Made by a program: the position numbers and the translations under genes. Below, one piece after another: positions 25,920 through 34,514 of a stretch of DNA of 64,000 nt. Source of the stretch: Clostridium_X cadaveris (GTDB lineage Bacteria; Bacillota; Clostridia; Clostridiales; Clostridiaceae); assembly GCF_039521325.1 (NCBI RefSeq), contig NZ_BAAACD010000002.1. One strand, written 5' to 3'. A model generated the notes under the pieces. That model saw nothing but the letters and a program-made list of their open reading frames with translations. It was not told where the DNA came from and did no database searches. Position 1 is the first letter of the stretch. Each line of letters starts with the position of its first letter.

Positions 25920-26981
25920 AAATATAAAAGGAAGAGAACTAATAGAAAGTTCTCTTCCTTTTATATTGAACAAAGAAGATGAGACATCGTTTGAAGTTAA
26001 GTCAATAAACTCATCTTTCCCATTATTATTTATATTAGTGTTGATTTTATTACCCTTTAAAAAGTTTATAGTGGTTTCTAATTTAGAAAAGTTAATAGAT
26101 TTATTAGTTATATATATGTTTATGGAACTTCCTTCCTCAATAATGCCATTATTCTTTGAATAGTATAGTATATTATATAAAGCTTGATCTAGAGATTTAT
26201 TATCTATCTTTACATTTTTAACTATTTTTCTTGTAGAAGAGCTTCCACCAGAAGCTTCATGTACTTTACCAAAACTATTAACTCTTAATGTAAGATTGCC
26301 GCTTATACTCACTACAACAACAGATTGAGTATTGTTATAAACTAGAGAGGCAATTAAGATGCTTAAAGCAAGTACAAGTGAGAATCCAACTATCAATGGA
26401 AGTTTTCCTTTAAGTGGTTTTGTTTTCACGCCTTCTATTATGTCACCTATTTTAATGTCATTATGTTCAACATTAGTAGGAACAACGCTTGTTATAGCTC
26501 CTGTGCTGGTTAATATTATGCAGTAGTTTTTTGAAACTGACAAAACCACTCCCATTAGTGGGGTCTGCGAATTATCATAAGGAATATTTTCGTTTTCTGT
26601 GATAGTCAAAAAGTTACGAAGGCTTGTATGCTTTGTTGGATACAAAAGTATAAAGTATAAAATTATATAATTTCTATATTTTGATATAAAATCAGGAAGT
26701 TCTCCGCTCATTTGTGAAATCTTTTTTAGAGGAATAGATTTTTTATCGTGTATAAAAGCCGTTAAACGAGAATCTTCTAAAATAAGAAAAACTATATTCA
26801 AAATTTTGTTTCTAATTTTAATGCTTGGACAAGATGAAGTAAGTGATTTTAAATTTAGTTTAAAATCATTTAGTTCAGCTAAAAAAGACAGTACATCTTT
26901 TTTTCTAGAATCCTGCATATTATCATTTAGCATATATAGTTTTGGAGCATGTGAAAAACTATATTTTTTATTAACGCCCAT
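25911..26981 (-). CDS. SigI C-terminal domain fused to RsgI-type anti-sigma factor
   Basis: A 356-residue protein. Residues about 29-127 align by eye with the C-terminal domain of sigma factor SigI (DVLSFLAELNDF..SLTSSCP, then KYRNYIILYFILL). The HTH core SRKTIERNR of SigI is replaced by ELPDFISKYR. Residues 141-186 are an RsgI N-terminal domain (MGVVLSVSKNYCIILTSTGA, then IKIGDIIEG), 194-215 a TM segment and 219-310 the external RsgI domain (VVVVSISGNLTLRVNSFGKV). SigI region 2 is absent. AGAGGAGAGTAGCTTT before the ATG shows a genuine start. No separate sigI is nearby. It may be a decayed fusion or a self-contained regulator. Confidence 0.75.
   Translation of the reverse strand: MGVNKKYSFSHAPKLYMLNDNMQDSRKKDVLSFLAELNDFKLNLKSLTSSCPSIKIRNKILNIVFLILEDSRLTAFIHDKKSIPLKKISQMSGELPDFISKYRNYIILYFILLYPTKHTSLRNFLTITENENIPYDNSQTPLMGVVLSVSKNYCIILTSTGAITSVVPTNVEHNDIKIGDIIEGVKTKPLKGKLPLIVGFSLVLALSILIASLVYNNTQSVVVVSISGNLTLRVNSFGKVHEASGGSSSTRKIVKNVKIDNKSLDQALYNILYYSKNNGIIEEGSSINIYITNKSINFSKLETTINFLKGNKINTNINNNGKDEFIDLTSNDVSSSLFNIKGRELSISSLPFIFLS
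25921..25967. terminator. Perfect 20-bp terminator hairpin inside coding sequence
   Basis: Positions 25921-25940 pair perfectly with 25948-25967 around a 7-nt loop. It directly follows the glutaredoxin stop and also encodes about the last 18 residues of the convergent RsgI-type gene. Confidence 0.85.
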
Positions 26982-27087
26982 AAAGCTACTCTCCTCTTAA
27001 AAAATATTATAATGTGAATATTATAGCATATAAATGTAGAAAATGAGTTAAGAAAGTAAATTAAGTTGTAATTAAAAGAGGTGCCAT

Positions 27088-27780
27088 ATGAAAAAGAATA
27101 AATGGATTTGTTGTTTTTTTGCAGTACTTTGTTTAGTAATGATAATATGTGGTTTTGACAAAAAGGATTTGGCAGGTGTAGGAAAAGAGACTATATCTAA
27201 AAAGAGTGATTTTTACGATATATATATGGATATTCCCAAGATTGAAGGGCTTAAAAATTTAGATTTTCAAACTCAAATCAATGACAAGATAAAAAGAGAA
27301 TCATCAGATTTCGCAGATCAAGTACAAAAGGAAGCAGAGGAATATGGTAAAAACCTTGCAGGAATAAAATTTATTATAAAACAGGACTTTAGTACCACAT
27401 ATAATGGAAAGGAGCTTTTGAGCATTCCTGTAAGCAGATATTATTATGCTGGAGGAGCTCACGGGGTTACAACTCTTAAGACTTTAAATATAGATAAGAA
27501 TTCGGGGAAAGAGATAATATTGAAGGACTTATTTAAAGAAAAGTTTGATTTTAAAGGAGTAATAAACAAAGAGATATCATCTCAGATAGAGAAAAATAAA
27601 AATGAATACTTTCCAGATGAGTTCAAGGGGATAAAAGATAATACAGAATTCTTTTTGACTAATAATGGATTGGTAGTTTATTATCAGCTTTATGAAATAG
27701 CTCCATATGTGAAAGGAATTCCTAAATTTGAAATAAAATATGACTTATTAAAAGAAGGACTTAAATATAATATGCCATAA
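27088..27780 (+). CDS. Secreted DUF4163/DUF3298 (RsiV/PdaC-like) protein
   Basis: A 230-residue protein with an N-terminal hydrophobic segment (residues 6-22) containing Cys (IICG), so it is either lipid-anchored or membrane-anchored. A DUF4163 region follows (about 35-115), then DUF3298 (SRYYYAGGAHGVTTLKTLNI near 115-134; EIILKDLF). The fold is found in the external part of RsiV and beside the deacetylase domain of PdaC. No catalytic domain is present. The ATG follows AAAAGAGGTGCCAT. It lies beside the SigI-C/RsgI gene but is divergent from it. Confidence 0.8.
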   Translation: MKKNKWICCFFAVLCLVMIICGFDKKDLAGVGKETISKKSDFYDIYMDIPKIEGLKNLDFQTQINDKIKRESSDFADQVQKEAEEYGKNLAGIKFIIKQDFSTTYNGKELLSIPVSRYYYAGGAHGVTTLKTLNIDKNSGKEIILKDLFKEKFDFKGVINKEISSQIEKNKNEYFPDEFKGIKDNTEFFLTNNGLVVYYQLYEIAPYVKGIPKFEIKYDLLKEGLKYNMP

Positions 27781-27853
27781 GATGAAATTAATAAGGTAAC
27801 TATATTGACTTTATATGGTAGAGATAATATAATTAGTAGCAAATTAAGTAGTA

Positions 27854-27888
27854 AGACCAGCCTTGATGTGCTTAGTTGGGGCTGGTCT
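27854..27888 (+). other. Hairpin upstream of aldehyde dehydrogenase
   Basis: AGACCAGCC (27854-27862) pairs perfectly with GGCTGGTCT (27880-27888). It lies between the DUF3298 gene and the ALDH start. No proper T-run follows; it may be a weak terminator or a leader element. Confidence 0.5.
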
Positions 27889-27924
27889 AATGCTATTATA
27901 TTATATTTTATAGGAGGGCTAGCC

Positions 27925-29298
27925 GTGAATTTAAATGAAATAGTAGAATCTCAGAGAAAGTACTACAATCAAGGTGAAACCTTAGACGTTAGTTTTAGAA
28001 TTGCAATGCTTAAGAAATTAAAAAATAGTATTTTAGCATATGAAGAAAATCTATATGATGCACTTTGGCAAGATTTAAGAAAGTCTAAGTTTGAATCTTA
28101 CGAAACAGAAATAGGTCTTGTCATAGATGAAATCGATTTATCAATAAAAAAGTTACGATCTTGGGCAAAACCAAAGAGAAAGAGAACACCAATGGTTCAT
28201 TTCTTATCCTACAGCTATAGATACCCTAATCCATATGGAGTAGTTCTTATAATGTCACCATGGAATTATCCATTTCAACTTACTATGTCACCATTAGTTG
28301 GAGCAATTGCAGCAGGAAACTGCGCTGTTATAAAGCCATCAAAATATTCTAAGGCAACTTCAGAAATCATGGAGAAAATAATAGAAGATACTTTTAAGGT
28401 AAATTATGTATCAGTAGTTGAAAGAGAAGGTGGACGTGAATCCATACAAAATATTTTAAAGGAAAGATATGATTATATATTTTTTACGGGAGGAACTACT
28501 GTAGGAAAGGTAGTCATGGAATCAGCATCTAAGAATCTAACTCCAGTAACTTTAGAGCTTGGAGGAAAGAGTCCATGTATAGTTGACAGTGATGCAAATA
28601 TAGATTTAGCTGCTAAGAGAATAGTTTGGGGAAAATTTTTAAACTGTGGACAAACATGCGTTGCACCAGATTATTTATGGGTGCAAAAGGATGTAAAATA
28701 TAAGCTTCTTGATAGAATGGGGTATTATATCAATGAGTTTTATGGTGAAAATCCGAATATAAGTCCTGATTATCCACGAATTATAAATGATAGACAGTTT
28801 GACAGGCTTATTTCTTATTTAAAGAAAGGCAATGTGGTTATAGGTGGGGTATATGATAAAGAAACAAGATATATATCACCAACAATAATAGATAATGTTG
28901 AATGGGATTATGAGATAATGAAGGATGAAATATTTGGACCTATAATGCCTGTTTTAGAGTTTTCAACTATTGAAGAGGTTATTGATAAGCTTAGGGGAAA
29001 AGAAAAACCATTAGCATTTTATTATTTTACTAAAAGCAAAGACAAAGAGAAAAATATGATGATAAAGACAACATCTGGCGGTGGATGTATAAATGATACA
29101 ATAATACATGTAGCATCTCACCATGTGCCTTTTGGTGGAGTAGGTGCAAGCGGAATGGGTGCCTATCATGGAAAAGCTTCTTTTGATACATTTACTCATT
29201 ATAAATCTATTATAAAGAAGAGTAATTTACTTGATATAAGATTTAGATATGCGCCATATGCTGGAAAGCTTAAGTGGTTAAAAAAGATTATGGGCTAA
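27925..29298 (+). CDS. Aldehyde dehydrogenase, class 3 (YwdH-like)
   Basis: NAD(P)-dependent oxidation of aldehydes. The 457-residue length is typical of class 3. Motifs are PWNYPFQLTMSPLVGAIAAGN, FTGGTTVGK, catalytic Glu in TLELGGKSPC, catalytic Cys in NCGQTCVAPDY and the C-terminal DIRFRYAPYAGKL. The start is GTG at 27925 because AGGAGGGC lies 5 nt upstream. An in-frame start at 27805 would translate through a hairpin and give a non-homologous leader. Confidence 0.93.
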   Translation: MNLNEIVESQRKYYNQGETLDVSFRIAMLKKLKNSILAYEENLYDALWQDLRKSKFESYETEIGLVIDEIDLSIKKLRSWAKPKRKRTPMVHFLSYSYRYPNPYGVVLIMSPWNYPFQLTMSPLVGAIAAGNCAVIKPSKYSKATSEIMEKIIEDTFKVNYVSVVEREGGRESIQNILKERYDYIFFTGGTTVGKVVMESASKNLTPVTLELGGKSPCIVDSDANIDLAAKRIVWGKFLNCGQTCVAPDYLWVQKDVKYKLLDRMGYYINEFYGENPNISPDYPRIINDRQFDRLISYLKKGNVVIGGVYDKETRYISPTIIDNVEWDYEIMKDEIFGPIMPVLEFSTIEEVIDKLRGKEKPLAFYYFTKSKDKEKNMMIKTTSGGGCINDTIIHVASHHVPFGGVGASGMGAYHGKASFDTFTHYKSIIKKSNLLDIRFRYAPYAGKLKWLKKIMG

Positions 29299-29432
29299 GA
29301 ACCTAATATATTCTAGCTTCAAAGGATAAAAACTGATATGCAATTTCTAAAACTGTACTCCTAAAACCATAAATAAAAGAATATCAATGATATAATTTAG
29401 TTAACACAATATGGAATCAAGGAGGAATAACT

Positions 29433-31211
29433 ATGAGCGAGGAATTAAATATGAGTTGGGATTTAAGCCAGCTATATAGCAGTTTTCAAGGAGAAGATTT
29501 TATCTCAGGTATGAAAGCTTTAGATGATAAAATTAATGAGATAAATAATTGGGCTAAAAACAATTTAAATACTACAGAAGATGCGGTTAGAAAGATGGAA
29601 GAGTATTTAAATTTAAATAGAGAATATACATCTCTTTTGGGAAGACTTTCATCTTTTTCAAGATTAACTCTATCAGCAAATGCAAAAAATAGTGAAGCAA
29701 AGAAAGCATCTGTAGTACTTAAGCAAAAGGAGACATTGACTAAGAATGTTCAAGTTGTATTTATAAAATGGCTAGGAAAATTAGAGAATATAGATGAAAT
29801 AATAAATGCGTCAGAAGAACTAAAAAATCATGAGTTCATAATAAAAGAATTAGATAGTAAGAATGATTATATGCTTAGTGAAGAAGTTGAAGTTGCCTTA
29901 TCTAAAATGGCTCTTACAGGCTCAAGCTCTTGGGAAAACCTAAGAAATACTTTAACTTCAAATCATATGGTTCCCATAACTATAGACGGTAAAGAAGAAA
30001 TCTTAAGTATAAATAAAGTAAAGAATATGCAATTCAGTTCTGACAAGACCTTGAGAAAGATTGCGTCAGAAGCTGAAAGAAAAAGTAACAAAGTCATAGA
30101 AGAAGGCGTTGCATCAGCATTAAATGGAATAAAGGGTGAGGTAATCACTGTATGTGATATGAAAGGATACAAATCTCCTCTTAGCAAAACTCTTATAGAT
30201 GCAAGAATGGATGAAGAAACTTTAAATTCTATGTTGGAAGCTATGAAAGAAAGCTTAAATGATTTCCAAAAATATTTTAGAAAGAAAGCGCAGCTTTTAG
30301 GCCATAAAGATAAACTTCCTTATTACGATATTATGGCTCCAATAAGCACATCAGAAAAGGAGTATACTTATGAAGAGACTAGAGACTTTATAGTAAAACA
30401 TTTTTCTTCATTTTCTAAAGATATGGGAGCTATGGCCGAAAGAGCTTTTAATGATAGATGGATAGATTCAGAGGTAAGAGATGGGAAAAGAGGAGGAGCG
30501 TTCTGCTCAAACCTTCATGTAATAAAGCAAAGCAGGATACTTTGTAGTTTCAGTGGAAGCTTTAAAAATGTATGTACATTAGCTCATGAACTTGGACATG
30601 CTTATCATGGAATGATTTTAGGAGCAGAGGACATACTTAATACAAAATATCCAATGCCTTTGGCAGAAACAGCATCAATATTCTCAGAAACTATGGTAAG
30701 AAATGCTGCTTTAAAGGATGCAGACAAGGAAGAGGCTTTAGGAATACTTGGAGCAGAACTTGTAAACTGTGCATCAGTTATAGTTGATATATATGCTAGA
30801 TTCTTATTTGAAAAAGAAGTATTTGAAAGAAGAAAGAATGGAGACTTATCTGTTGATGAAATAAAAGAAATAATGGTTTGTGCAGAAAAGGAAGCTTATG
30901 GCGAAGCTATTGATGAAACAACATTAGATCCATATGCATGGATTCATAAGCCACATTACTACTTTACAGAGAGGAACTTCTACAACTTCCCATATGCTTT
31001 CGGATTATTATTTGCAAAGGGATTATATAGTCAGTATCTAAAAGAAGGAGACGCTTTTGTAGAAAAGTATAACAAAATCCTATCTTTAACGGGAAAAGCA
31101 AATATTTATGATGTAACAAAATTTGCAGGAATAGATGTTCATGACATAAACTTCTGGAGAAGTTCTTTAGATATAATAAGAAAAGATATAGAAAAGTTTT
31201 GTCAGTTATAA
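29433..31211 (+). CDS. pepF: Oligoendopeptidase F (M3 family)
   Basis: A cytoplasmic zinc metallopeptidase that cleaves short peptides. At 592 residues it is of family size. The N-terminal MSWDLSQLYSSFQGEDF is typical, and the active site HELGH has H385, E386 and H389, with a downstream Glu in ETASIFSETMVR. YTERNFYNFPYAFG-like residues near the C-terminus complete the signature (YFTERNFYNFPYAFGLL). The ATG follows CAAGGAGGAATAACT. It is monocistronic with a terminator at 31220. Confidence 0.95.
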   Translation: MSEELNMSWDLSQLYSSFQGEDFISGMKALDDKINEINNWAKNNLNTTEDAVRKMEEYLNLNREYTSLLGRLSSFSRLTLSANAKNSEAKKASVVLKQKETLTKNVQVVFIKWLGKLENIDEIINASEELKNHEFIIKELDSKNDYMLSEEVEVALSKMALTGSSSWENLRNTLTSNHMVPITIDGKEEILSINKVKNMQFSSDKTLRKIASEAERKSNKVIEEGVASALNGIKGEVITVCDMKGYKSPLSKTLIDARMDEETLNSMLEAMKESLNDFQKYFRKKAQLLGHKDKLPYYDIMAPISTSEKEYTYEETRDFIVKHFSSFSKDMGAMAERAFNDRWIDSEVRDGKRGGAFCSNLHVIKQSRILCSFSGSFKNVCTLAHELGHAYHGMILGAEDILNTKYPMPLAETASIFSETMVRNAALKDADKEEALGILGAELVNCASVIVDIYARFLFEKEVFERRKNGDLSVDEIKEIMVCAEKEAYGEAIDETTLDPYAWIHKPHYYFTERNFYNFPYAFGLLFAKGLYSQYLKEGDAFVEKYNKILSLTGKANIYDVTKFAGIDVHDINFWRSSLDIIRKDIEKFCQL

Positions 31212-31219
31212 AATATAAG

Positions 31220-31249
31220 ATACAGGGGATAGATCCTCTGTATTTTTTT
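31220..31249 (+). terminator. pepF terminator
   Basis: A perfect 10-bp stem (ATACAGGGGA/TCCTCTGTAT) with a 4-nt loop, then TTTTTT. Confidence 0.9.
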
Positions 31250-31381
31250 GAACTAAATAGATTAAGTTTCCCGCAAATCTTAAATATTCCTAAAGAGTTT
31301 CTTAAAAGCTATTAAAGGTGCTTACTAAATGGGAATACTATAAGATATAATTAAAAGAGTAATAATTTTATGAGGTGAATT

Positions 31382-32311
31382 ATGGCGACTATATTAGAAT
31401 TGAAAAATGTCAGTAAAACAATGGGGAAGAAAAAAGCCGTAGACAATATTAGTTTTACAGTAAATTCAGGAGAGATATTTGGCTTTTTAGGACCCAATGG
31501 AGCTGGTAAGACTACGACTATAAAAATGATAACAGGTCTTTTAAGTATCGATGAAGGAGAAATTTTTATAGGCGGAAAAAATGTAAAAAAGGATTTTGAA
31601 GGTGCTTTAGAAAATGTTGGGGGGATTATAGAAAATCCTGAGATGTACGGATATTTAAGCGGAAGAGATAACTTGAAAATTTATGGGAAAATGCATGGAA
31701 CAGTATCAAAAGATAGAATAGATGAAACCGTAAAGATGGTAAAGCTTGAAAATCGTATAGATGATAAAGTTAAAAAATATTCCCTAGGAATGAGACAGAG
31801 ACTAGGAGTTGCTCAAGCTTTACTACATAAGCCTAAGCTTCTTATATTGGATGAACCTACCAATGGATTAGACCCAGTAGGTATAAAGGAACTTAGAGAT
31901 AATCTTAGAGAGCTTGCTGAAAACGAAGGACTTGCTGTTTTAGTATCCAGCCATCTTTTAAGTGAAATGGAGCTTATGTGTGACAGAGTTGGAATAATAG
32001 ATAATGGAAAGATAATCGACATAAGGTCTTTAAAGGACATAAAGAAGAAAAGTAAGGATGTTAACTTGTATTCTTTAGATGTCTCAGATACTGATAAAAC
32101 CATAGAAGTTATAAAAGATGAATATAAAGATATGAAGGTTGAAAAACATGATGAAAAGCTTAGATTAAACTGTTCTCGTGAAGAGATAGCTAAGATAAAT
32201 AAACTTCTAATAAATGCAGATATTTTGGTTTATGAAATGGCTATAAATTCTAAAACTCTTGAAGATGAGTTTATGGAAGTTACAAAGGGGTCTAAGGATC
32301 AAATATCTTAA
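31382..32311 (+). CDS. BcrA-like ABC transporter ATPase
   Basis: A 309-residue ATPase of the bacitracin/lantibiotic-type (BcrA/YtrB-like) family. Walker A is GPNGAGKTT near 39-47, the signature is YSLGMRQR, Walker B is LLILDEPTNGLDP and the switch His is in SSHLLSEM. A C-terminal extension of about 90 residues is usual. The start follows TGAGGTGAATT. It forms an exporter with the permease 48 bp downstream. Possible cargo is an antimicrobial peptide or drug. Confidence 0.9.
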   Translation: MATILELKNVSKTMGKKKAVDNISFTVNSGEIFGFLGPNGAGKTTTIKMITGLLSIDEGEIFIGGKNVKKDFEGALENVGGIIENPEMYGYLSGRDNLKIYGKMHGTVSKDRIDETVKMVKLENRIDDKVKKYSLGMRQRLGVAQALLHKPKLLILDEPTNGLDPVGIKELRDNLRELAENEGLAVLVSSHLLSEMELMCDRVGIIDNGKIIDIRSLKDIKKKSKDVNLYSLDVSDTDKTIEVIKDEYKDMKVEKHDEKLRLNCSREEIAKINKLLINADILVYEMAINSKTLEDEFMEVTKGSKDQIS

Positions 32312-32359
32312 TAAAAATGATATTAGGTAATATATCTTAGTTATAAAAGGAGAATGAAA

Positions 32360-34024
32360 ATGAGAAAGATAGGTATTCTTACGAAGAATGAACTGATAAA
32401 GCAATACAAAAAAGTTGGTACAAAAGTAATTTTAATTTTAATATTTATATCAGCTCTTGCTATTCCAGGAGCTATAAAGTTTATCAGTGAAAAAGAAAGA
32501 AATTCAAATTCCTATATAGAGCATTATAAATCACAGCTTGAATATTTAGATATGGATAATAAAAATTTGGAGAAGGAAGGAAATACCAAGAATAATCAGC
32601 TTCTTAAAGCAATAAGAAGCAAGGAAAAAGAAAAGTTAAACATTCTTATAGACAACAACATATCCTATGACGACTGGAGATCTGATAGTGTAAATCAATG
32701 GTTTGAAAATGAAGTTTCAATAATAACAATTCAAGCTATATTAGATGGACATGAGACAAAAGATATACCAGATTATTTTGGATCAGAAAAGATACAGATA
32801 TTTAGTTCAATGTCTAAAGAAGAGTTGCAAGAAGAGTTAAAGATACTAAATAAGAGTAATCCAAAACTAAAGGACGGTATAGTAAAGAATGATTTTATGT
32901 CTTATTTAGATGCTAACATAAAATCGATGAAAGAATCAGTAAATAAACAAAAAGAGAATATAAAGACTATGGAAGATGCTATAAAAGCTGATCCTAAGAA
33001 GAATGATTTAAAAGCAGTTTTAGAAAGTGCAAAAGCACAATTAAAGGCTACAGAAGGAAGACTTGAAGCAACTCAATATAGATATAACAATAAAATAGCT
33101 TATGACAATAATGATTGGAAGAGTAATACTATAAAAGATATAGGATTCAAGTATGATTCTCAGATGGAGGCCATGCTAGATGAAGAAAGATTCAATCAGC
33201 AATATAGCCATCAAATTTCAAGAGGTATGACATATGAAACTTATAAAAAAGATTTTGAAGATAAACAGAAAAAGATAAAAGAAGAGATAGAGCTTAATTG
33301 GTATAGTTTGAAAAATGAAGTGCCACAAATTAAATTCCAAAAAGATGCTAGAAGTTCTGTAGACCAACTATATTTAATGTATGTATCTGTAATAATAGTT
33401 GTCTCTATAATAATAGCAGGTGGTATTGTATCATCAGAGTTTTCTACTGGAACAGTAAGGCTTCTTATGATAAGACCAGTATCAAGATGGAAATTCTTGT
33501 TCTCAAAACTTATGGCAGTACTTATTGTAGGCTACACAACTCTTATATTAAGTGTGGGAATGCTTATAATATCAAGTGGAATAACTTATGGATTTAAGGG
33601 ATTTGGAACCAATGTAATAAGCTTTGTAGGAGGAAGCATAGTAGAAAAGAATTATATTGCTTCGATAATACCAAAGCTAATGTTCTCAAGCATAAGTCTT
33701 ATATTTATAATTGCAGTTGCAATAACTTTATCAACAATAACTAGAAATACAGCATTATCAGTAGGTTTAACTATGATGATGTATTTAGGAAGTTCACCTG
33801 CTACTCTTATGCTTACAGGATTAAATATGAAATGGGTGACAAAAACAATATTCCCATACATGAATTTATCAAACTTCTATGGTGATTCTATAATAGTGGG
33901 AATGATAAAGCAGCAATTTGGAGTAAATTTGGATCCAAACTTCGGAGCTGCATATCTTCTAATATTTGCAGCTATACTACTTGCAATTTCCTTTATATCT
34001 TTTGTAAAGAGAGACGTTAAGTAG
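32360..34024 (+). CDS. ABC-2 permease with large extracytoplasmic/coiled-coil insert
   Basis: A 554-residue permease. TM1 lies at about 16-36. A long charged region of about 300 residues follows with coiled-coil character (KSMKESVNKQKENIKTMEDA, LKATEGRLEATQYR). Five to six C-terminal TM segments begin near 335 (YLMYVSVIIVVSIIIAGGIV). The motif RLLMIRPVSRWKFLFSKL is typical of ABC-2 permeases. The ATG at 32360 has AGGAG 7 nt upstream. It pairs with the BcrA-like ATPase. Confidence 0.85.
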   Translation: MRKIGILTKNELIKQYKKVGTKVILILIFISALAIPGAIKFISEKERNSNSYIEHYKSQLEYLDMDNKNLEKEGNTKNNQLLKAIRSKEKEKLNILIDNNISYDDWRSDSVNQWFENEVSIITIQAILDGHETKDIPDYFGSEKIQIFSSMSKEELQEELKILNKSNPKLKDGIVKNDFMSYLDANIKSMKESVNKQKENIKTMEDAIKADPKKNDLKAVLESAKAQLKATEGRLEATQYRYNNKIAYDNNDWKSNTIKDIGFKYDSQMEAMLDEERFNQQYSHQISRGMTYETYKKDFEDKQKKIKEEIELNWYSLKNEVPQIKFQKDARSSVDQLYLMYVSVIIVVSIIIAGGIVSSEFSTGTVRLLMIRPVSRWKFLFSKLMAVLIVGYTTLILSVGMLIISSGITYGFKGFGTNVISFVGGSIVEKNYIASIIPKLMFSSISLIFIIAVAITLSTITRNTALSVGLTMMMYLGSSPATLMLTGLNMKWVTKTIFPYMNLSNFYGDSIIVGMIKQQFGVNLDPNFGAAYLLIFAAILLAISFISFVKRDVK

Positions 34025-34147
34025 ATATAAGAGTAAATAGTGAATAATTAAGCGATAAAAAATAAGATAGCATTAACTAGGATTTAGAAGTTTTAAAATA
34101 ATTTCAAATAAAAGAATTTAAAATTGAGTATGAGTTTTTAATTGTAT

Positions 34148-34192
34148 AAAAAAGGAGCAAGTTTCCCCCCTCGGAAGTTCTTGCTCCTTTTT
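34148..34192 (+). terminator. Terminator downstream of BcrA-like exporter
   Basis: A stem of about 13 bp (AAAAAGGAGCAAG/CTTGCTCCTTTTT) has a C6-containing apical part, about 125 bp after the permease stop. The A/T base makes it usable in both directions. Confidence 0.8.
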
Positions 34193-34278
34193 CTTGTGAC
34201 AAATATTATATAAATATTTAATTTATTTTTCTGTTGAAATGATGATATCAAAAATATAACTTATTTCAGTTTAAAAGA

Positions 34279-34426
34279 TAGTGTTTATAAAATTTAGAGA
34301 TAAAATAAGCATTTATTGAAAATTTGACACTACAAGATAGAATTAGACAGTGTTGGACAATTAAACACTATTTTATGTTGAAAAATGCATAGTGTTTAAA
34401 ATAAAATAAAATTGATAGGTAGTGTT
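34279..34426. repeat. Array of AGTGTT motifs upstream of the PTS operon
   Basis: Six copies of (T)AGTGTT(T) lie at 34279-34286 (+), 34327-34332 (-), 34349-34354 (+), 34363-34370 (-), 34390-34397 (+) and 34420-34426 (+). Copies 3 and 4 form a dyad with 9 bp between the 6-bp arms. It is probably an operator array for the LevR-like regulator encoded directly downstream. Confidence 0.55.
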
Positions 34427-34514
34427 GAAAATTTATAGAACTAAAGACTCAGAATAAAAGCAAATTTATAATGATATCGTAGAAGAAAACGATATTGGAA
34501 AGAGGGGTGGTTAT

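Larger units (their letters stand above)
34025..34514. other. 490-bp intergenic region upstream of the LevR-like operon
   Basis: It holds the exporter terminator (34148-34192) and then about 320 bp of AT-rich sequence with six AGTGTT-type repeats (34279-34426). I found no sigma-54 promoter (TGGCAC-N5-TTGC). A weak sigma-A-like pair TTGATA/ATAGAA lies near 34412-34440. No coding remnant was seen. Confidence 0.6.

Noticed and set aside
27805..27924. 40-residue N-terminal extension of the aldehyde dehydrogenase
   Set aside because: It includes the hairpin at 27854-27888 and has no family similarity. AGGAGGGC precedes the GTG at 27925.
34200..34514. sigma-54 promoter for the LevR-like operon
   Set aside because: No TGGCAC-N5-TTGC-like element was found by reading both strands, and the regulator also lacks GAFTGA.
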